NCBI GenBank assembly: GCA_031549525.1
Contig: JAVBPQ010000060.1
Location: forward strand, 27,656-91,655
DNA length: 64,000 nucleotides
From: WQUF01 sp031549525
Lineage (GTDB): Bacteria; Bacillota; Clostridia; Clostridiales; Clostridiaceae
Reading direction: 5' to 3'
The position numbers and the translations under genes are program-made. Position 1 is the first letter of the stretch. The number at the start of each line of letters is the position of its first letter. Below are positions 25,451 through 34,545 of this stretch, piece by piece. The notes under the pieces are model-generated. The model had not been told where the DNA came from. It did no database searches and was given only the letters and a program-made list of their open reading frames with translations.

Positions 25451-25490
25451 AAAACAAAATCCAGGCTCAAAAGAGTCTGGATTTTGTTTT
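25451..25490. terminator. Bidirectional terminator
   Basis: AAAACAAAATCCAG / CTGGATTTTGTTTT with an inner CTC/GAG pair and AAAA loop, between the convergent metS and tetR genes. Confidence 0.85.
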
Positions 25491-25502
25491 AATCTTCATT
25501 AA

Positions 25503-26120
25503 CTATATTTTGCCATAACGGATAAGTTCGGAAATATACGAAAGTAATGTCTTCATAGATAGACTGGTATCTGTCTCTTCTCCATTTTGGAAATGTGCAA
25601 ATTGTATTAAGTAACTTGTGGAAATCCTTATACAGATTTCTGAAGCAAGCAGTGAGTTGATTTCTGGTATTTTATTATACTTTATCAATAAATCAAATAT
25701 ATTTTTAAGGCGATTTACTGCTTTAACAATTATGTGTTCAGTCCAAAACTCATTAGCTTTTTTGTGCGTAAACTGTTCTATCATTAGAATACGTACCATC
25801 TTTCTCATCATATCAACTTCATCAGATGGGAAAGGCGTAAATATCTCATCCATAATTTCATCAAAGTCTTTATCTTTTATAAGTTTTTCCATTTCATCTG
25901 GGTGTGTATCAGCAACTAAAAATTTCAAGGATTTAAATTGATAATGTTCCATTATCATAGTCATGATATCATCCTTGCTAGAAAAATGATTATAAATTGA
26001 TGAAGATTTTATTCCTGCTTGCTTTGCAAGCTCTCTTATTGATACATTAGAGTAACCTTTTTGAGCAAATAAATCAATTGCAACGCGTAAAATTATATTT
26101 TTTGTATCTCGTATTTCCAT
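25503..26120 (-). CDS. TetR-family transcriptional regulator
   Basis: 205 residues with the N-terminal HTH AVDLFAQKGYSNVSIREL then KSSSIYNHFSSKDDI, typical of TetR repressors; the rest is an uncharacterised ligand-binding domain. It lies downstream of, and in the same direction as, the GPH transporter gene, with its own promoter between them. It may control itself and that transporter; the ligand is unknown. Confidence 0.88.
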   Translation of the reverse strand: MEIRDTKNIILRVAIDLFAQKGYSNVSIRELAKQAGIKSSSIYNHFSSKDDIMTMIMEHYQFKSLKFLVADTHPDEMEKLIKDKDFDEIMDEIFTPFPSDEVDMMRKMVRILMIEQFTHKKANEFWTEHIIVKAVNRLKNIFDLLIKYNKIPEINSLLASEICIRISTSYLIQFAHFQNGEETDTSLSMKTLLSYISELIRYGKI

Positions 26121-26158
26121 TTAAACCTCTTTATGTTTAAAGTATTTGGTTGGCTAGA

Positions 26159-26187
26159 AATATAATTTATATAGTAAAGTTTACCAA
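26159..26187 (-). promoter_or_regulatory. tetR promoter with palindromic operator
   Basis: On the minus strand TTGGTA, 17-base spacer, TATATT. The spacer contains the palindrome GTAAAGTTTAC (26174-26184), which suggests autorepression. Confidence 0.4.
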
Positions 26188-26228
26188 TTATATTATAATA
26201 TAGAAATATTAAATTATCTTTATTCAAT

Positions 26229-27581
26229 TTAAATATTTAATAAATTTTTCTTTATTGATTTATCTTTTACTTTTATGAAGTAAATATAGGAAAAAATGCT
26301 AGATATAAACATCATGCTGCCAGTTGCTATAAAAAATAAAGAGGATATGTTATTCATTACTATAGTAGATTGAGGTTGATTTGGGATATATCCACTGATT
26401 TGCATAACAATTGGGCAAATACCTGTAGCAATTGCCATGCCGATTTTTGCTGCAAAACTTAAGGTTGCAAATAATTGAGCACTGATGTTGATTTTCATTT
26501 CTTCAATAACTACATCCACATAATAAGAAGATAATATATAGATTAAATTGGCTGGTAATGAGCTAAATATACCATAAAGTATGTTTCCAAATATAAAAAG
26601 AGGAAAAACGTTCTTAAAGAGAAACATTATCATAAGAGAAATTATGCTAAAAAATGATCCTGCTATAATGCATATTTCTTTTTTTACAATTGAAATAAGT
26701 GATGGAATAATAAATTGCATAAGTAAGGATGCGCTAATACTTGAAAATATAAATATATTTAAGTAATTAGCTTTATCTATAACATAAGTAAGGTAATAAA
26801 TAGACATAGAATCCTTAAAGGCGCAGCCAGTCCAAAAAGTTAAATATATTAAAATGAGCAAAGCTATTTCTTTATAATAAAACATGCTTTTTATAGTGAT
26901 TCCTATTTTATATTCCTTTTGAGCATAAAAATATTGTTCTTTAATATTTTTACTTGCAAAGATGAACATAGGAACTGAAATTATTGAAAAAAAACTTGCT
27001 ATTATAAAGTAACCCATTTGAGGGTCAGATTTAAAATATGAAATTACAGGGCTTGTAAAAATACTAATTATGATTATAGATAAAATTGCAAAAAATATCC
27101 TTGTAGATACGATTTTAGCTCTATCATATGCATTTTTGGTTATAAAAGGGAGAAGAGCACCTGTTGTGGTATTTAAGATAGTATATAAAATTTCCCAAAT
27201 TAAACACACGCTAAAGGCATAGAATATCTTTAATGTTGCATTTAAATTAGGAGTAAAATACATCAAAGAAGAAAATAAAGCAAAAGGAACACAAAAAATA
27301 AGAAAGTTGATTCGATATTGTTTATTTTTTATATAAATGCGATTTAGAATAAAAGCTATAAATTGGTCATCTATAGCATCAAAGATTCTAAATATGAACA
27401 TAAATATTGGAGTTATAAAAGTTGGCAATCTAAAAATATCAGTAAAAAAAAATAATTGAAAATAAGAATTAAAGTTTAGCGAAAAATTTGTTCCCATTTC
27501 AGAAAGTCCATATGCTATTTGTTCTTTTAACGTGATGTCTGAACGCATTTTTACTTTTAATTGTCTCATAGGTTTACACAT
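26229..27581 (-). CDS. GPH-type (MFS_2) sugar:cation symporter family protein
   Basis: A 450-residue integral membrane protein with about twelve helices. EQIAYGLSEMGTNFSLNF and FRIFDAIDDQFIAF match the helix 1-2 region of glycoside-pentoside-hexuronide symporters, whose conserved acidic residue lies in the D-A-x-x-D segment. The substrate is unknown and no glycosidase is adjacent. The start may be 27581 or the next Met at 27569; GAGGTG sits close before the first. Confidence 0.75.
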   Translation of the reverse strand: MCKPMRQLKVKMRSDITLKEQIAYGLSEMGTNFSLNFNSYFQLFFFTDIFRLPTFITPIFMFIFRIFDAIDDQFIAFILNRIYIKNKQYRINFLIFCVPFALFSSLMYFTPNLNATLKIFYAFSVCLIWEILYTILNTTTGALLPFITKNAYDRAKIVSTRIFFAILSIIIISIFTSPVISYFKSDPQMGYFIIASFFSIISVPMFIFASKNIKEQYFYAQKEYKIGITIKSMFYYKEIALLILIYLTFWTGCAFKDSMSIYYLTYVIDKANYLNIFIFSSISASLLMQFIIPSLISIVKKEICIIAGSFFSIISLMIMFLFKNVFPLFIFGNILYGIFSSLPANLIYILSSYYVDVVIEEMKINISAQLFATLSFAAKIGMAIATGICPIVMQISGYIPNQPQSTIVMNNISSLFFIATGSMMFISSIFSYIYFIKVKDKSIKKNLLNI

Positions 27582-27865
27582 TACACCTCAATTTCTATGG
27601 TTAAATAATCATAATGTTAAAGCTGAGCCACTTACCCAAACTATTTTCTTTATGATTATAGTAATTTATAAACTATGTAAAAACAATTGTTTTACTTCGA
27701 CCGTTTTCCGATGGTAGCTTATATAACTATCGATATTTTATAAATACTTTTAAAGGGGATAAAGGAGGAAGCACATTTTCATTTAAGGTTATTGACATAT
27801 AATTTTAGCTATTTGTTTACAATTGATTTGTAGCATATGATAAAATATATAGAGGTGAGATTTCT

Positions 27866-28996
27866 ATGCAACTTAACGATATAGTACAGATAATATTCGA
27901 AAAGACAAACGAAGAAATAAAAAATTTAAAACCTGCAAACATAATGTTAACAGGTAAAACAGGGGTAGGAAAAAGCACTCTGATTAATAATGTATTTAGA
28001 GAAAACATAGCAAGGACTGGAATAGGTTCTCCTGTTACAGAGCATATTAAAAAGTTATCAAAAGAGGGAGTCCCTGTTAATCTTTTTGATACAAAGGGTA
28101 TAGAGCTTTCCTATGAATCTCAGGAAATTGTTAAAAATGAGATAATGCATGAAATAAACAAGATGAATTCTTCCTCAAATATTGAAGATAGGCTCCATAT
28201 GATGTGGTATATTATAAATTCTAATTCAAACAGAATAGAAAGTTTTGAAATAGAATGGATAAAATCATTCTCTAAGATTGTACCTATTATTGTTGTCTTA
28301 TCTCAGAGCATTCACGAAGAAAACTCCAAAGAATTAGAGTCTTATATTGACAATTTAAATTTAGATATTAAAGGCATTATAAGGGTTGTAGCTGAGGAAT
28401 ATAATTTTAAAGGATTTTCAATTACACAATCTGGTCTTAAGGAGCTTGTTTCTTTAACATATGATATTTTACCAAAGGATATGAAACGGTCTTTTAACAA
28501 TGCCCAGAAAGCTTATATAGAAAAGAAAGCCGAAGAAGCTACTAGATGGGCATTAACTTACATAGGATCTACTTTTATGATAGGCTTTACCCCTATTCCT
28601 TTTGCGGATGCACCCCTTCTTGCAGCATCTCAAGCAGGAATGATTGCACATATCACAAGTATTTTTGGTGTTCATATAAATAAATCAATCATAACTGCAT
28701 TGATATCATCTTTAGTTGGCATAAGCAGCGCTACTTTTGCAGGAAGAACGATAGTGTCAAATGTGCTTAAACTTATTCCAGGAGCTGGTATCATAATCGG
28801 AGGAACTATACAAGGTGGTACAGCTTCCATTATTACAACTGCTTTGGGACTTGCTTATATAAATCTTATGAAGCTTGTGGCTATGGCAGAGTACGAAAAT
28901 AGAATTATTTCATTAGACACCATGAAAAAGTTTATGAAAGATGATTTTCAGAAAAACTTGAAAGAAATATTAAGGAAGAAGAAGAAAAAAGATTAA
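27866..28996 (+). CDS. P-loop GTPase with C-terminal DUF697 domain
   Basis: 376 residues. The GTPase part (~25-190) has G1 GKTGVGKST at 30-38 and G3 DTKGIE. The usual G4 NKxD is not seen; the equivalent strand reads VVLSQS. The C-terminal DUF697 region (~230-350) is hydrophobic with Gly-rich segments (IGFTPIPFADAPLLAASQAG, IPGAGIIIGG) and probably membrane-associated. Start supported by GAGGTGAG. Function of this family is not settled. Confidence 0.8.
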   Translation: MQLNDIVQIIFEKTNEEIKNLKPANIMLTGKTGVGKSTLINNVFRENIARTGIGSPVTEHIKKLSKEGVPVNLFDTKGIELSYESQEIVKNEIMHEINKMNSSSNIEDRLHMMWYIINSNSNRIESFEIEWIKSFSKIVPIIVVLSQSIHEENSKELESYIDNLNLDIKGIIRVVAEEYNFKGFSITQSGLKELVSLTYDILPKDMKRSFNNAQKAYIEKKAEEATRWALTYIGSTFMIGFTPIPFADAPLLAASQAGMIAHITSIFGVHINKSIITALISSLVGISSATFAGRTIVSNVLKLIPGAGIIIGGTIQGGTASIITTALGLAYINLMKLVAMAEYENRIISLDTMKKFMKDDFQKNLKEILRKKKKKD

Positions 28997-29011
28997 ACTT
29001 ATAAAATAATG

Positions 29012-29045
29012 AAAAGGTGTAGATTATCTATTTTCCACACCTTTT
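29012..29045. terminator. Bidirectional terminator
   Basis: AAAAGGTGT / ACACCTTTT stem between the convergent GTPase and speE genes. Confidence 0.75.
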
Positions 29046-29048
29046 ATT

Positions 29049-29885
29049 TTACATGCCGTCTATTAGATCTTTTATATATTGAGGCAAAACAAAGCATGCC
29101 CCATGGAGTTCTTTGTTATAATATTTAGTTTTAAATATTTCTTTGCCTTCTAAGTTTAGTTTTTGAGGATCATATTTTTTACTTCCTATTGTAAAACTCC
29201 AATATCCTGTAGGATAGGTGGGGATGCCTGCCATAAATATTTTAGTTATTGGAAAGGCATTTTTGGCATCATCAAATATTTTTTTAACTAAATCAGGGAA
29301 TAAAAATGGAGTCTCTGTTTGGGCAATAAATATTCCATCTTCTTTAAGGCATTCAAATATAGCCTCATAAAAGCTTCTGCCAAAGAGGTTCTCTCCAATT
29401 GAAAAGGGATCTGTAGAATCCACAATTATAACATCAAATTCATCCTTATGATCCATTACATATTTTAATCCATCACCGATGAAAATTTCACAGCGAGGAT
29501 CAGAAAGAGAGCAGCTTATTTCTTTAAGGTATTCTTTGGAATATGAAATAACATCTTCATCTATCTCACAGAGCACAGCCTTTTCTATATTAGGATGTCT
29601 TAATATTTCTCGTATGGAACCTCCATCTCCTCCTCCAACAACTAAGACTTTTTTTGGATTTTTATGAGCATAGAGAGGGATATGAGTTATCATTTCATGA
29701 TAGATAAATTCATCTTTAATAGTAGTTTGAACAATTCCATCTAGAAGAAGAATTCTTCCAAAAATCTCTGTATCTACAATAGCTAAATCTTGATATTTAG
29801 TTTTTTTTCTTACTAAGGTTTCTTTTATCTTGTATGTCATGGCAGCATCAGGTGATTGAGATTCTTTTAACCACAAATCTAGCAT
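29049..29885 (-). CDS. speE: Spermidine synthase (polyamine aminopropyltransferase)
   Basis: Transfers the aminopropyl group of decarboxylated SAM to putrescine. The 278 residues include DEFIYHEMITH, the SAM-binding VLVVGGGDGGSIREIL, CEIDEDVI and the catalytic VDSTDP loop. On the minus strand GGAGG precedes the ATG. No speD or putrescine-forming gene is adjacent, so the donor-supplying enzymes must be encoded elsewhere. Confidence 0.93.
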   Translation of the reverse strand: MLDLWLKESQSPDAAMTYKIKETLVRKKTKYQDLAIVDTEIFGRILLLDGIVQTTIKDEFIYHEMITHIPLYAHKNPKKVLVVGGGDGGSIREILRHPNIEKAVLCEIDEDVISYSKEYLKEISCSLSDPRCEIFIGDGLKYVMDHKDEFDVIIVDSTDPFSIGENLFGRSFYEAIFECLKEDGIFIAQTETPFLFPDLVKKIFDDAKNAFPITKIFMAGIPTYPTGYWSFTIGSKKYDPQKLNLEGKEIFKTKYYNKELHGACFVLPQYIKDLIDGM

Positions 29886-29981
29886 AATATGCCTCCTTTA
29901 AATATTTACTTTTTATTATATCAATTATGAATAGTACTATCAATGTAGGTTAATATTAATACTAAATTAACTAGTATAATA

Positions 29982-30008
29982 GAAGGAATTAATTGTAAAA
30001 TGTAGAAT
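29982..30008 (+). promoter_or_regulatory. Sigma-H promoter of spoIIA
   Basis: GAAGGAATT (29982-29990) fits the sigma-H -35 RWAGGANNT, and GAAT (30005-30008) the -10, with a 14-base gap. Sigma-H drives spoIIA in studied spore-formers, so context and sequence agree. Confidence 0.7.
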
Positions 30009-30048
30009 AATTATACAATATACACATCCAACTAGGTAGGTGAAACTT

Positions 30049-30393
30049 ATGGAATTAAGTTATGAAAGAAAGAATAAAATATTAATAGTAAGGTTATTAG
30101 GGGAATTAGATCATCATAGTGCAGAGGAAATAAGGGTTAAAATAGATAGTCTGCTTGACACCTATGATATAAGTACTCTTATTTTGGATTTTAAAAATGT
30201 GACCTTTATGGATAGTTCAGGTATTGGTGTTGTGATTGGAAGGCATAAAAAACTTCAGGCAAAAAATGGTGATACTGCTCTTGTTAATATTCCAAATAGA
30301 GCTAAAACCATATTTGATTTATCAGGAGTTTTTAAAATAGTTAAATATTATAATAATTTAGATAAAGCGATGAAGGCACTGGGAGGGGTATAA
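30049..30393 (+). CDS. spoIIAA: Anti-sigma F factor antagonist SpoIIAA
   Basis: STAS-domain anti-anti-sigma factor that, when dephosphorylated, binds SpoIIAB and frees sigma-F in the forespore. 114 residues with GELDHHSAEEIR and FMDSSGIGVVIG, which holds the phosphorylated serine. The ATG at 30049 is chosen over the GTG at 30040, because AGGTAGG is properly spaced from it. The stop overlaps the spoIIAB start. Confidence 0.93.
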   Translation: MELSYERKNKILIVRLLGELDHHSAEEIRVKIDSLLDTYDISTLILDFKNVTFMDSSGIGVVIGRHKKLQAKNGDTALVNIPNRAKTIFDLSGVFKIVKYYNNLDKAMKALGGV

Positions 30394-30917
30394 TGAAAAC
30401 TGATAAAGCCAATATGACTAATAATGATGAAAGATCTATGGGGATAGTTTCACCTGAGGAGAGCTATTCCATAAAAGAAAAAGGTATAAATGTAAATAGT
30501 ATGAAGATAGAATTTTTGGCAAAATCCTGTAATGAGAATTTTGCTAGAGTTGCAGTAGCTGCTTTTGTTTCCCAATTAGACCCTACGATAGATGAAATCT
30601 CAGACATTAAAACTGCATTATCTGAAGCAGTAACAAATGCGATAATACATGCTTATAACGAAAATCCTGAAGAAAAAGTGTATATAGAGACTGAAATATT
30701 TGAAAATGATGTAAAATTATCTGTTGAAGATTTTGGATGCGGCATTGAAAATATTGAGGAAGCAAGAAAACCACTTTATACATCAAGGGCAGATCTGGAA
30801 AGATCTGGATTGGGATTTACAGTAATGGAAACATTTATGGATAAAGTTGAAGTTTATTCTGAAAAGGGGAAAGGCACTAAAGTTATCATGTATAAAACCT
30901 TAAATTCAGTGAAATAG
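30393..30917 (+). CDS. spoIIAB: Anti-sigma F factor / serine kinase SpoIIAB
   Basis: Binds and inhibits sigma-F and phosphorylates SpoIIAA. The GHKL ATPase core shows NENFARVAVAAFVSQLDP, SEAVTNAIIHAY (N box), EDFGCGIENI (G1) and SGLGFTVMETF (G2). At 174 residues it carries about 35 extra N-terminal residues compared with the ~146-residue Bacillus protein. The upstream start is supported by GGAGGGG and by the overlap with spoIIAA; an internal Met at 30501 would give the short form but lacks a good ribosome binding site. Confidence 0.92.
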   Translation: MKTDKANMTNNDERSMGIVSPEESYSIKEKGINVNSMKIEFLAKSCNENFARVAVAAFVSQLDPTIDEISDIKTALSEAVTNAIIHAYNENPEEKVYIETEIFENDVKLSVEDFGCGIENIEEARKPLYTSRADLERSGLGFTVMETFMDKVEVYSEKGKGTKVIMYKTLNSVK

Positions 30918-30925
30918 GTGGATTA

Positions 30926-31681
30926 ATGGGGGATAATGAAAAAAGAAAAGATAGTTTCCATTACGAAGATAATCTTGAGTTATTAAAGAAAGCAAAAGAT
31001 GGAGATGAAACCGCTTTAAACATTTTAATAGAGCTTAATATGCCGCTTGTTACAAATATAAGCAAGAAATTTTTAAACCGTGGATATGATTATGATGATA
31101 TATTTCAAATAGGATGTATTGGTCTTGTAAAAGCAGTAAAAAATTTCAATTTTGAGTTTAATGTTAAATTTTCAACTTATGCTGTTCCTATGATAATAGG
31201 TGAAATAAAGAGGTTTTTAAGAGACGATGGCATGATAAAAGTTTCAAGGAGCATAAAACTTTCTGCAAGAAAAATACAGCTTGCAAAGGATGAATTATCA
31301 AAGAAGTTAGGTAGAGAGCCTACTGTTAACGAGATATCAGAATATTCTGATATGCCTTGTGAAGAAATATTAGATGCAATAGATAGCATGAATAACATTC
31401 AATATCTTTATGATGTGGTGCACCAGGACGATGGAAGCCCAGTGCTTTTAATAGATAGAATAAGTGAAAATGTAACAGATGATAAGGAATTTATAGACAA
31501 GATAGCCTTAAAGGATATCCTAAATGCTTTAGATGCAAAATCAAGGCAAATAATACTCCTTAGATACTTTAAGGATAAAACACAAGTTCAAGTTGCAGAG
31601 ATGCTTGGTATAAGCCAGGTACAAGTTTCTAGAATAGAAAAAAAAGTTTTAAAATCATTAAAAAATAAGTTAATTGGATAA
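30926..31681 (+). CDS. sigF: RNA polymerase sigma-F factor
   Basis: Forespore-specific sigma factor, 251 residues. Region 2 is YDYDDIFQIGCIGLVKAV, with FSTYAVPMIIGEIKRFLRDD. Region 3 contains KLGREPTVNEISEYSDM. Region 4 HTH is KTQVQVAEMLGISQVQVSRIE. It is third in the spoIIA operon, nine bases after spoIIAB. Confidence 0.96.
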   Translation: MGDNEKRKDSFHYEDNLELLKKAKDGDETALNILIELNMPLVTNISKKFLNRGYDYDDIFQIGCIGLVKAVKNFNFEFNVKFSTYAVPMIIGEIKRFLRDDGMIKVSRSIKLSARKIQLAKDELSKKLGREPTVNEISEYSDMPCEEILDAIDSMNNIQYLYDVVHQDDGSPVLLIDRISENVTDDKEFIDKIALKDILNALDAKSRQIILLRYFKDKTQVQVAEMLGISQVQVSRIEKKVLKSLKNKLIG

Positions 31682-31687
31682 TAAATT

Positions 31688-31713
31688 GCCTGAGTTATAA
31701 TCGGGCTTTTTTT
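31688..31713 (+). terminator. Terminator of the spoIIA operon
   Basis: GCCTGA / TCGGGC stem (one G-T) followed by seven T. Readthrough into spoVAC remains possible. Confidence 0.7.
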
Positions 31714-31781
31714 ATTGTTTTTTGTAAATTATAAATAAAAAAATAAAAAATGCAAAAACTAAAAATTATAGGAGGTGTAAA

Positions 31782-32225
31782 ATGGAAAAGTTCACAAAGA
31801 ACAATTATAAGGATATTGTTGATAAGAAACAAGTAAATACTAAAGTTGCATCAAACGCTATTACATCCTTTGTAGTTGGTGGAACAATCTGTACTGTAGC
31901 TCAGATAATAAATAACATATTTGTAAATATGCAAATTGAAAAAGAAGTAGCATCTACATGGACTGTCATAGTGATGGTTTTTTTAGGAGCATTTTTTACA
32001 GGCATTGGTGTATATGATAAATGGGCAAAATATGCAGGTGCAGGTACTATAGTACCTATAACAGGTTTTTCAAATTCCATATCATCTGCTGCAATAGAAT
32101 TTAAGAGTGAAGGTTATATTCTAGGAGTTGGAGCAAGGATATTTTTAATCGCAGGACCTGTTATAACCTATGGTGTTGCAAGCTCTGTAATTATTGGAAT
32201 AATATATTACTTTTTTACGAGGTGA
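31782..32225 (+). CDS. spoVAC: Stage V sporulation protein AC
   Basis: A 147-residue inner-forespore-membrane protein with about four helices, part of the SpoVA channel that loads and releases dipicolinic acid. Characteristic segments are FFTGIGVYDKWAKYAGAGT and VPITGFSNSISSAAIEFKSE. Strong AGGAGGTG site. It heads spoVAC-AD-AE, the minimal set typical of clostridia. A sigma-G/F promoter is expected upstream but could not be fixed in the poly-A DNA. Confidence 0.94.
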   Translation: MEKFTKNNYKDIVDKKQVNTKVASNAITSFVVGGTICTVAQIINNIFVNMQIEKEVASTWTVIVMVFLGAFFTGIGVYDKWAKYAGAGTIVPITGFSNSISSAAIEFKSEGYILGVGARIFLIAGPVITYGVASSVIIGIIYYFFTR

Positions 32226-32230
32226 TTTAA

Positions 32231-33241
32231 TTGGGAAAGAGAATAGGAAAGCACACAGTTTCATTTGACAATAGTCCTAAGATAATATCATCTTATTCTG
32301 TAGTTGGACCTAAAGAAGGAGAGGGACCTCTTTCTAAATATTTTGATAGGATTTTAGTTGATGATTTAAATGGTGAGGAGAGCTTTGAAAAAGCAGAGTC
32401 AAGTCTTCAGAAAATTTCTATAGATGGAGTTTTAAATAGAAGCAAATTAAGTGAAAAAAATATAGATTATTTAATTTCAGGAGATTTACTAAATCAGCTT
32501 TCTTCTTCCCATTTTGCAGCAAGAGATTTTAAAATACCATATATGGGAGTATATGGTGCATGTTCTACTATGACTGAATCTTTGAGCATAGGCGCTATGT
32601 TGTTTGATGGTAATTTCGGAAAAAATATTATATGTACCACATCATCTCATTTTTCCTCTGCTGAACGGCAATATAGATTTCCTTTAGAATTTGGAAGTCA
32701 AAGAAAGGAAATATCCCAATGGACTGTAACAGGTTCTGGAAGTTTTTTAATTGGAAATGGTGAAAACTTGCCTGAGATAACTTATGTTACCACAGGATGT
32801 ATTGAAGATTATGGAATAAAAGATGCTGACAATATGGGTGCTGCAATGGCTCCAGCTGCAGCAATAACCCTTAAAAGGCACTTTGAGGAAACAAATAGAG
32901 ATCCTAGCTACTATGATATAATAATAACAGGAGATTTGGGTCATTTTGGAATACAGATGTGCAGAGAATTTATAAAAGATTTAGGGTTTACATTAGGGAA
33001 TAATTATAATGATTGCGGAGTTTTAATTTTTGATAAAGAAAGCCAAGGAACAAACAGTGGAGGTTCAGGATGTGGTTGTTCTGCGTCAGTTTTTACTTCT
33101 TATATATATAAAAACATGCTTGCAGGAGAGATCAATAAAGCGTTGATAATGTCAACTGGAGCTCTTTTAAACCCAACTTCTACACTTCAAGGTGAAAGCA
33201 TTCCTTGTATTGCACATGCAGTAGCGATCGAAAATAAATGA
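32231..33241 (+). CDS. spoVAD: Stage V sporulation protein AD
   Basis: 336 residues with a thiolase-like fold. In Bacillus this cytosolic-face subunit binds dipicolinic acid. Segments YGACSTMTESLSIGAML and GSGCGCSASVFTSYI are typical. The start is TTG at 32231, five bases after spoVAC and behind GAGGTGA. Confidence 0.94.
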   Translation: MGKRIGKHTVSFDNSPKIISSYSVVGPKEGEGPLSKYFDRILVDDLNGEESFEKAESSLQKISIDGVLNRSKLSEKNIDYLISGDLLNQLSSSHFAARDFKIPYMGVYGACSTMTESLSIGAMLFDGNFGKNIICTTSSHFSSAERQYRFPLEFGSQRKEISQWTVTGSGSFLIGNGENLPEITYVTTGCIEDYGIKDADNMGAAMAPAAAITLKRHFEETNRDPSYYDIIITGDLGHFGIQMCREFIKDLGFTLGNNYNDCGVLIFDKESQGTNSGGSGCGCSASVFTSYIYKNMLAGEINKALIMSTGALLNPTSTLQGESIPCIAHAVAIENK

Positions 33242-33260
33242 CTATTCAGGAGGATATTTT

Positions 33261-33617
33261 ATGGATTATATAATTGTCTTTATAGTAGGAGGAGCTTTTT
33301 GTTTAGTCACTCAATTGATAATGGATTTTACAAAGATACCTCCTGCAAAAATACTGGTTTTATATGTAGTTGCTGGAGCAGTTTTAGGTGCAATTGGAGT
33401 ATATAAACCGCTTGTAGAGTTTGGTAAAATGGGAGCTTCTATTCCTCTGCCAGGTTTTGGTTATTCTCTTATAAAATCAACATTTAAAGCAGTAGATAAA
33501 GATGGTCTTCTAGGAGCTTTTACAGGTGGGTTAACAGGCACAGCAGGAGGCATTGCAGCAGCGATTTCATTTGGGCTTTTCATGTCTTTATTTTTTAAAC
33601 CTAAGACAAAAAATTGA
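33261..33617 (+). CDS. spoVAE: Stage V sporulation protein AE (AEB type)
   Basis: A 118-residue membrane protein with about three helices; VGGAFCLVTQLIMDFTKIPP and ASIPLPGFGYSLIKS are family signatures. Last gene of the spoVA set. AGGAGG precedes the ATG. Confidence 0.93.
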   Translation: MDYIIVFIVGGAFCLVTQLIMDFTKIPPAKILVLYVVAGAVLGAIGVYKPLVEFGKMGASIPLPGFGYSLIKSTFKAVDKDGLLGAFTGGLTGTAGGIAAAISFGLFMSLFFKPKTKN

Positions 33618-33659
33618 TTCATTATGGATTTTGTTAAATTTTCTTTTAAAAGAAACTAA

Positions 33660-33690
33660 AACCTATATGGGCTATAAGCTCATATAGGTT
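33660..33690. terminator. Bidirectional terminator
   Basis: AACCTATATGGGCT pairs with AGCTCATATAGGTT around an ATA loop. The stop codon of the minus-strand gene lies inside the stem. Confidence 0.85.
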
Positions 33691-34496
33691 TCTTTTAGCA
33701 AGATAGCATCTTTTTCCAAGATTGGACTTTCACATATTACACATCCTCTTACATCCATGTCTTTAAATGCTTTCATGCATTCTATATATTTAAAATCGCT
33801 CTCTAAAAAGGGAAGGTGATTTTTTTCACCTTTTAAACCATAATTTATACCAGAAATATGTGCATGAATATCTTTTAAAGCTTTTTCTCCTAAATTATCT
33901 TTTATATATAAGAGTATTGCCCTAAAGTCATCATAACTATTTAGACATCCATTATATCTTGCATGAATATGTGAAAAATCTATGCATATACTGCATGTCT
34001 TAACTTCTTTAGAAAGAGCTACTAATTCTTTTAAATCACCAAATTGAGATTTTTTTCCTGTGGTTTCAAGCCTATAACAAACTCCTATATCAGGTAATTT
34101 TTTTAGATTATTTAAAATGTTTTTATATGTATTTTCTTTTGAAGAAGTTAAATAGAAACCTGGATGGAAAACCAAATTTGTTCCTAAAACCATCTGTAAA
34201 GCTTTTGCTCCATTTATTATTCTCTCTAGGGACTGCTTTTGTTTTTCTAAATCCTCTGCATTTAAATTTACAAAATAAGAACCATGGGCTGATATATAAA
34301 AATCATTTTCTTCTTTTGTCTTTAAAATTTCATCTTTGTTTTTATATGTAACATTTGTACTCTTTACAAAGGGAAGCTCCATTGCATCTAAGCCATAATC
34401 CTTCAAATATTTTATACCTGTTGAATAAGTAAATTTTTCTTCCCCATCTCCAGATGGAATTCCTGAAATTCCAAATAAAAGCCTATCCACATACAT
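33672..34496 (-). CDS. AP-endonuclease family 2 / TIM-barrel protein (endonuclease IV-like)
   Basis: 274 residues of the xylose-isomerase-like TIM barrel closest to the Nfo/endonuclease IV branch: ISAHGSYFVNL, LVFHPGFYL, CIDFSHIHARYNG and HAHISGINYG place metal-binding His, Glu and Asp residues as in that family. It lies 49 bases after psuG on the same strand and may be co-transcribed. A DNA repair role is the family default, but the short form and setting also allow a sugar or nucleoside isomerase. Confidence 0.7.
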   Translation of the reverse strand: MYVDRLLFGISGIPSGDGEEKFTYSTGIKYLKDYGLDAMELPFVKSTNVTYKNKDEILKTKEENDFYISAHGSYFVNLNAEDLEKQKQSLERIINGAKALQMVLGTNLVFHPGFYLTSSKENTYKNILNNLKKLPDIGVCYRLETTGKKSQFGDLKELVALSKEVKTCSICIDFSHIHARYNGCLNSYDDFRAILLYIKDNLGEKALKDIHAHISGINYGLKGEKNHLPFLESDFKYIECMKAFKDMDVRGCVICESPILEKDAILLKETYMSL

Positions 34497-34545
34497 ACCC
34501 CTTTACTATATAATATAACTAATATAGGATATTCTAACATAAAAA

